Below, one piece after another: positions 21,346 through 25,258 of a stretch of 25,258 nucleotides of DNA. The stretch is from Ruminococcus sp. UBA3280 (lineage in GTDB: Bacteria; Bacillota; Clostridia; Oscillospirales; Ruminococcaceae), in NCBI GenBank assembly GCA_002362175.1, contig DETU01000079.1, positions 1 through 25,258 on the forward strand, read 5' to 3'. The translations under genes were made by a program, and so were the position numbers. The notes under the pieces are model-generated. The model worked only from the letters and a program-made list of their open reading frames with translations. It was not told the origin of the DNA and did not search any database. Position 1 is the first letter of the stretch. Each line of letters begins with the position of its first letter.

Positions 21346-23634
21346 CTATCTTTCCTTTCTTTCCTGAATTTCCAGAAATTCAAGTATTCCGAGATTTTCA
21401 CTGTTTACATCATTTTTATTTTCAAAATCATGCCCGTTGTTTTTTTCGGTGAGCATATTTTTCAGACAGGTATAACGGCGTGTACGGCGGTTATTGTCAA
21501 CCATACTTTTTATTACATATTCATTTCCTATCAGTATGAGGAGTTTTTTTGCACGTGTTACAGCAGTATAGAGAAGATTTCTGTAATTAAGCTTTTCAAA
21601 GCCACTCTGAACGGGCATTATTACCGCTTCAAATTCACAGCCCTGACTTTTATGAACGGTTACAGCGTAGGCAAGTTCAATCTGCGAAAGCTGTTCAAAG
21701 GAATATTCAGCGATTCTTCCGTCAAAATCAATCACGGCAGACATTTCAGTCCTGTTTATTTTTGTTATCTTCCCTATATCTCCGTTGAAAATTCCCGTAC
21801 CCTGTTCATTTCCACGATTCCATACAATATCATAATTGTTTTTTGTCTGCATAACTTTATCGCCCAGCCTGAAAGTATATATTACGCCGTTATGTTCAGG
21901 TTTGGATTTGTCGGGCGGATTGATTTCGTTCTGAAGTGCCTTATTGAGTTCAACTGTTCCGAGAGTGCCTTTTTTTGACGGCGACAAAATCTGTATATCG
22001 TCAACAGGGGAGTAGTTATATGCTTTCGGCAGTCTTTTGTTTGCAAGTTCAAGTATAAGACGCACTGCACTTTCAGGCTCGTCACGTTTGAAGAAAAAGA
22101 AATCGTTGTCTTTTTGGGATAAATCGGGATACTCTCCCGAAACAATCCTGTGTGCGTTTGTTATTATACAGCTTTTTCTTGCCTGTCTGAAAATTTCCTT
22201 CAGTCTGATTACCGTTATAACGTTGCTGTCGATAAGGTCACGGAGAACATTTCCTGCTCCAACGGACGGAAGCTGGTCGCTGTCGCCTGTTATAACAATC
22301 TTGCTGTCAAGTCTTAAAGCACGGAGCAGGGAATCAAAAAGAAGCACGTCCACCATTGACATCTCGTCAATAATAATCACATCACATTCAAGAGGATTGT
22401 TTTCATTATGGACAAAACGATATTTATCTCCTGAATCAAATGTTATTTCAAGCAGACGGTGAATGGTTTTTGCCTCATAGCCTGTAAGGTCGGACATTCG
22501 TTTTGCGGCTCGTCCCGTCGGAGCGGTAAGAACTACTTTCAGTCCTTTTTTTTCAAAAACAGAAATAATGGCTTTGAGGGTTGTTGTTTTTCCTGTTCCC
22601 GGACCTCCGGTGAGAATAATAAGTCCCTCCGACACAGCAGAAGAAATGGCTTTCCGTTGTAAACTTTCATATTTTATATTGTATTTCTGTTCTTCTGCGT
22701 CAATAAGATTTTCGAAGTCATATTCTTCGGTTGTGGTAAAATCTTTAAGCAGATTTATTCTGTCGGCAATAAATTTTTCCGCATGATAATAATCAGGTAA
22801 ATATACATATTCACGTTGGTTTTTTGTATACTCAAAAAGTTGGTTGTCCTCAACGGCAATATCATATGAACGGTAAAAATCACTTTCGGAAATGTTGAGA
22901 ACAGAAACAGCCTTTGATGAAAGAAAGTCAAGAGGCAGACATGAATGACCGCAGGCGGTATTTGCTTTCAGTATGTATTTTATACCTGCAATAATTCGCT
23001 TGTCGGAATTTTTTTCAATACTGAGGTCATAGGCAATTGTGTCTGCTCTTTTGAAATCAAGTTCAACGGAATCGTCGCATAAAATATACGGATTCAGCTT
23101 AATCATGTCAAGGGTGTCCGCACCGTATTTCAGATAGGCTTTCATGGCAAAACCAAATTTTATTTCATACTGTGCAAGATAAGAAGTAATCATTCTCAAT
23201 GAAAAGATTTTTTTCGCCTCTTCAGCTATTTCCTTGCATTTTGCAGGAGAAATTCCCTTTATACTGCTGAGACGGTGCGGTTCTTTTTCAATAATTTCAA
23301 GCGTCCTGTCACCGAAATTATTCACGATTCTTTCGGCAAGTTTCGGTCCTATTCCTTTTATTACTCCTGAAGAAAGGTATTTTTCTATGTTTATGGCGGT
23401 ATCGGGAAGTTTCTGCTCGCAGTATTCCGCTTTGAACTGAGTACCGAATTTTTTGTGTGTAACATAGTTTCCCTCAAGAATCAGGTTTTCTCCGTCTGCC
23501 AAATCTCCGAGTTCTCCGACAACGGTTATCAGTTCTCCGCCTGAATCAAGGTCAAACACAATATATCCGTTACTTTCGTTTTTAAACAGCACATTTTCAA
23601 CTGTACCCTCAATGTGCAGCATTTTATGCTCCAT
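21346..23634 (-). CDS. recD2: RecD2-type ATP-dependent DNA helicase
   Basis: This is a 5'-3' SF1B helicase of organisms that lack RecBC, acting in repair and replication-fork handling. In 762 aa: an N-terminal OB-like part (1-75), helix-hairpin-helix segments (about 90-150, GVIKGIGPKLAERIV, LSSIKGISPAKCKEIAE), Walker A LTGGPGTGKTTT (about 340), Walker B IIDEMSMVD, motif III GDSDQLPSVGAGNVL, the SH3-like insert LGDKVMQTKNNYD, and the C-terminal motifs AVTVHKSQGCEFEAVI and YTAVTRAKKLLILI. The length suits the RecD2 branch with its N-terminal extension and not the shorter RecBCD subunit. GGAGGG precedes the ATG; Met5 is a less likely start. It lies between a small membrane protein gene and the mreB-type gene. 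Confidence 0.93.
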   Translation of the reverse strand: MEHKMLHIEGTVENVLFKNESNGYIVFDLDSGGELITVVGELGDLADGENLILEGNYVTHKKFGTQFKAEYCEQKLPDTAINIEKYLSSGVIKGIGPKLAERIVNNFGDRTLEIIEKEPHRLSSIKGISPAKCKEIAEEAKKIFSLRMITSYLAQYEIKFGFAMKAYLKYGADTLDMIKLNPYILCDDSVELDFKRADTIAYDLSIEKNSDKRIIAGIKYILKANTACGHSCLPLDFLSSKAVSVLNISESDFYRSYDIAVEDNQLFEYTKNQREYVYLPDYYHAEKFIADRINLLKDFTTTEEYDFENLIDAEEQKYNIKYESLQRKAISSAVSEGLIILTGGPGTGKTTTLKAIISVFEKKGLKVVLTAPTGRAAKRMSDLTGYEAKTIHRLLEITFDSGDKYRFVHNENNPLECDVIIIDEMSMVDVLLFDSLLRALRLDSKIVITGDSDQLPSVGAGNVLRDLIDSNVITVIRLKEIFRQARKSCIITNAHRIVSGEYPDLSQKDNDFFFFKRDEPESAVRLILELANKRLPKAYNYSPVDDIQILSPSKKGTLGTVELNKALQNEINPPDKSKPEHNGVIYTFRLGDKVMQTKNNYDIVWNRGNEQGTGIFNGDIGKITKINRTEMSAVIDFDGRIAEYSFEQLSQIELAYAVTVHKSQGCEFEAVIMPVQSGFEKLNYRNLLYTAVTRAKKLLILIGNEYVIKSMVDNNRRTRRYTCLKNMLTEKNNGHDFENKNDVNSENLGILEFLEIQERKER

Positions 23635-23671
23635 AGAAACCCTCCTGAATATTAATACATCTTATATTATA

Positions 23672-24025
23672 CTATGTTTTCATGTCAATTGCAAATGTTT
23701 CCGACAATATTTTTTCAACTTCCGATGAATCTGCAATAACCGCACAGCTGTTTTCATTGCAGAATTTACGGCACATTTCAATCTGTTCCGGTAAAGCACC
23801 GTAACTGATAAGTATTATTTCCTCTGCATGACAGCGTCCGCAGGCGATTTTTTCGGAAAGACAGTCCAGTCTTGATGAAAGATTACTGTCTGTAGGAAAA
23901 ACAGGTATAACGGCGGCAAAATCGAGTATGTTTTCACTGCACGGCTGTTTTCGGAAAAGACTGACAAGTTCAAGTACGGTTATAAAGGCAAGAATCATAA
24001 CGGCAATAACAGTTATCATGTCCAT
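23672..24025 (-). CDS. Small membrane-anchored protein of unknown function
   Basis: I do not recognise a family. The start is the ATG at 24025 (MDMITVIAVMIL), 6 nt after AAAGGAGGT; a longer frame from 24046 would translate that site. The 117-aa product has one N-terminal membrane helix (about 2-22), a basic stop (RKQ), then a soluble domain of about 95 residues with alternating strands and helices: AAVIPVFPTD, CLSEKIACGRCHAEEIILISYG, MCRKFCNENSCAVIADSSEVEKIL. This strand-helix pattern suggests a small Rossmann-like fold with several cysteines. It lies 37 bp before recD2 and probably shares its transcript. Its ribosome-binding site and start are identical over 15 bases to those of plsY. Confidence 0.8.
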   Translation of the reverse strand: MDMITVIAVMILAFITVLELVSLFRKQPCSENILDFAAVIPVFPTDSNLSSRLDCLSEKIACGRCHAEEIILISYGALPEQIEMCRKFCNENSCAVIADSSEVEKILSETFAIDMKT

Positions 24026-24041
24026 AAAAGCACCTCCTTTC

Positions 24042-24092
24042 AGCATAATATGCTTATATATTATTATATTCAGTCCGTTGTCCTTATGTTAC
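24042..24092 (-). promoter_or_regulatory. Probable promoter and palindrome before the small-protein/recD2/mreB unit
   Basis: On minus a perfect -10 TATAAT (24063-24068) has only a weak -35, GTAACA (24087-24092) at 18 bp. A 13-bp palindrome AGCATAATATGCT (24042-24054) lies at the expected start site and could be an operator. Confidence 0.45.
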
Positions 24093-24097
24093 ACAAA

Positions 24098-24126
24098 ATA
24101 AAAAAGCCGTCCGTAAAGGACAGCTT
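24098..24126 (-). terminator. Terminator after plsY
   Basis: On minus a 9-bp stem (24118-24126 with 24104-24112, one G-T pair) with a 5-nt loop runs into a T-rich tail. It separates plsY from the small-protein gene downstream. Confidence 0.85.
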
Positions 24127-24137
24127 TTATTATGTAT

Positions 24138-24764
24138 TCAGTGTTTGTTGAGACGGTTCAGTTCTTCATTTCTCCGCCACAGGAAACTTATATGTGCTTC
24201 AGTTCCGTTATGTATTCTTTCAAAATTTTCAATATGCTTGAAAAGAATAATTACAGAAACCACAGCAAGCATTAATGTTCCTGTCGGGTCGCCTGTAAGC
24301 AGTGCGTATACAAGAGTAAACAACACAGCACCCGACGGAGCTACAATACAGATATAGTCAACTGTAAGTGCAAGTATCAGCTCCACAAACAAGAGAGCAT
24401 AGAAAACGGAAGGATTGAAAGAAAGAATAACTCCTCCGAGACAAGCCAGACCTTTTCCGCCGTGAAATTTCATCAGAAACGGAAAAATATGACCTATTAT
24501 ACATGAAACTCCTGACATAATCTTTGCATATCTTATCTGCGGAAATAATTCTGCGGCAATAAAAGATGCGGCAAAAGCCTTGAAAATATCAAATACAGCG
24601 GTAAATGCTCCTGCTTTCTTACCCATGACCATTGTTACATTTGAAGCTCCGGCATTGCCTGAACCTTTTTCACGTATATCAAAACCACTGAGTTTTGAGA
24701 GTATGTAAGCAGGGTTGATATTTCCAATCAGATATCCCATCAATAAACATAAAATAATATGCAT
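24138..24764 (-). CDS. plsY: Acyl-phosphate:glycerol-3-phosphate acyltransferase PlsY
   Basis: PlsY transfers acyl from acyl-phosphate to glycerol-3-phosphate, the first step of phospholipid synthesis in most Gram-positive bacteria, at the cytoplasmic membrane. The 208-aa protein has about five to seven membrane helices and the three PlsY motifs: GSGNAGASNVTMVMGKKAG (about 35-53), HIFPFLMKFHGGKGLA, and the C-terminal FKHIENFERIHNGTEAHISF. GGAGG lies 8 nt before the ATG. It has its own promoter upstream and a terminator downstream, so it is a single-gene unit behind the serine tRNAs. PlsX is not in the window. Confidence 0.95.
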   Translation of the reverse strand: MHIILCLLMGYLIGNINPAYILSKLSGFDIREKGSGNAGASNVTMVMGKKAGAFTAVFDIFKAFAASFIAAELFPQIRYAKIMSGVSCIIGHIFPFLMKFHGGKGLACLGGVILSFNPSVFYALLFVELILALTVDYICIVAPSGAVLFTLVYALLTGDPTGTLMLAVVSVIILFKHIENFERIHNGTEAHISFLWRRNEELNRLNKH

Positions 24765-24802
24765 AAAAGCACCTCCATTCTGAATACCATTGTCAATTAA
24801 TT

Positions 24803-24831
24803 ATTATACATTAAATTCTGAAAAAATGCAA
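24803..24831 (-). promoter_or_regulatory. plsY promoter
   Basis: On minus, TTGCAT (24826-24831) and TATAAT (24803-24808) are 17 bp apart. The leader is about 33 nt. The -35 matches that of fhs. Confidence 0.8.
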
Positions 24832-24843
24832 GTATAAAAATAA

Positions 24844-24871
24844 AAAAACAGTCCTGAAAAATATTCAGAAC
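24844..24871 (-). terminator. Second terminator after the serine tRNAs
   Basis: On minus an 8-bp stem (24864-24871 with 24851-24858, one G-T pair) is followed by TG and seven T (24848-24842). It lies between the first tRNA terminator and the plsY promoter. Confidence 0.75.
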
Positions 24872-24892
24872 CTTTATAATTATTTATACTTA

Positions 24893-24934
24893 AAGAAAAC
24901 CGCTGTACACTGCGAAAAACACAATATACAACGG
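24893..24934 (-). terminator. First terminator after tRNA-Ser(GCT), rich in G-U pairs
   Basis: On minus a 15-bp stem (24920-24934 with 24900-24914) with a TTTTT loop contains four G-T pairs and is followed by TTTTCTTT. The wobble pairs become A-C mismatches on plus, so it should act in one direction only. Confidence 0.85.
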
Positions 24935-24943
24935 CTTTAATAA

Positions 24944-25033
24944 TGGCGCGGATTGAGAGATTTGAACTCTCGCGCCGGTTCCCCGACCTACTCCCTTAGC
25001 AGGGGAGCCCCTTCACCACTTGGGTAAATCCGC
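24944..25033 (-). tRNA. tRNA-Ser (anticodon GCT)
   Basis: This is a 90-nt class II tRNA that reads AGC/AGU. Acceptor GCGGATT pairs with AATCCGC, discriminator G, and CCA is encoded. The anticodon arm is CTCCC-CTGCTAA-GGGAG with GCT at the apex; a long variable arm follows, and the T arm is GAGAG-TTCAAAT-CTCTC. It is the second gene of a two-tRNA transcript, 33 bp after tRNA-Ser(TGA). Confidence 0.97.
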
Positions 25034-25066
25034 AATGACCGACAAAAATTCATCAGGTCAAAATAT

Positions 25067-25155
25067 TGGCGGAGAGGGTGGGATTCGAACCCACGTGCCC
25101 GTTAAGGCAAACGGTTTTCAAGACCGCCTCGTTATGACCACTTCGATATCTCTCC
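25067..25155 (-). tRNA. tRNA-Ser (anticodon TGA)
   Basis: This is an 89-nt class II tRNA that reads UCN codons. Acceptor GGAGAGA pairs with CCTCTCC except for an A-C mismatch at pair 7-66; discriminator G and encoded CCA follow. The anticodon loop is CTTGAAA with TGA, the variable arm is long, and the T arm is GTGGG-TTCGAAT-CCCAC. It is first in the transcript, followed by tRNA-Ser(GCT). Confidence 0.97.
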
Positions 25156-25200
25156 ATATTTATTTTATTGCTGTCTGTTATTCCCTAACAGCGCTTTGCT

Positions 25201-25230
25201 AGTATAACATCATTTTATATATTTCGTCAA
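25201..25230 (-). promoter_or_regulatory. Promoter of the serine tRNA operon
   Basis: On minus, TTGACG (25225-25230) and TATACT (25201-25206) are 18 bp apart. Between the promoter and the first tRNA a small hairpin CTGTTA/TAACAG (25172-25188) lies in the 5' leader, which is removed on maturation. Confidence 0.75.
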
Positions 25231-25258
25231 CCCCTTTTTTGAAATTTTTTTAATTTTT

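Noticed and set aside
25020..25202. 60-aa plus-strand reading frame over the tRNA genes
   Set aside because: It lies antisense across both serine tRNAs and has no ribosome-binding site; it is a spurious frame.

Overview
The window looks like chromosome of an AT-rich, anaerobic Gram-positive gut or rumen bacterium, most plausibly a Ruminococcus-like member of the Oscillospiraceae. The grounds are a secreted dockerin protein, a membrane-anchored clostripain, fhs, strong SD sequences (AGGAGG/GGAGG) before most genes, and near-consensus sigma-A promoters with 17-bp spacers. The taxonomic call is inference, because no rRNA gene is present.

Layout. (1) 1-1740: an MTA/SAH nucleosidase gene followed by a dockerin protein gene, ending in a strong terminator. 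(2) 1741-5250: a two-gene ABC exporter operon (ATPase plus 900-aa FtsX-type permease). (3) 5250-9680, minus strand: an operon running clostripain protease -> OmpR-type response regulator -> short-loop histidine kinase -> a small gene broken by a frameshift. It converges on the ABC operon at a shared bidirectional terminator. (4) 9680-12230: a DUF2262-like acidic protein (minus) diverging from an ABC-F ribosome-protection-type ATPase (plus, Lsa/VmlR-like). (5) 12230-13900: a sodium:solute symporter (minus), divergent from (6) 13908-18771: a housekeeping run fhs-tsaE-tsaB-rpiB-upp-mrp. (7) Enolase with its own promoter and terminator. (8) 20323-24764, minus: an mreB-type gene, recD2 and a small membrane-anchored protein form one unit, and plsY lies upstream behind its own terminator. 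(9) 24944-25155, minus: two serine tRNAs (GCT, TGA) with tandem terminators and an upstream promoter.

How the parts may work together. The most interesting accessory stretch is 1741-12230. It holds a candidate envelope-stress/antimicrobial-peptide module: ABC exporter, short-loop sensor kinase and regulator, and surface cysteine protease. Next to it are an ABC-F resistance-type ATPase and an unknown protein whose promoter and leader are a near copy of the protease promoter. A PhoB-like 11-bp direct repeat overlaps the -35 region of the ABC operon and is a candidate target of the neighbouring regulator. The rest is ordinary core metabolism: one-carbon metabolism, t6A tRNA modification, pentose and pyrimidine salvage, Fe-S assembly, glycolysis, cell shape, DNA repair and phospholipid synthesis.

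Several starts are set here by ribosome-binding-site position and differ from the longest possible reading frame: dockerin protein, ABC ATPase, ABC-F, fhs, tsaB, rpiB, eno and the small membrane protein. I found no CRISPR array, insertion sequence or phage gene.
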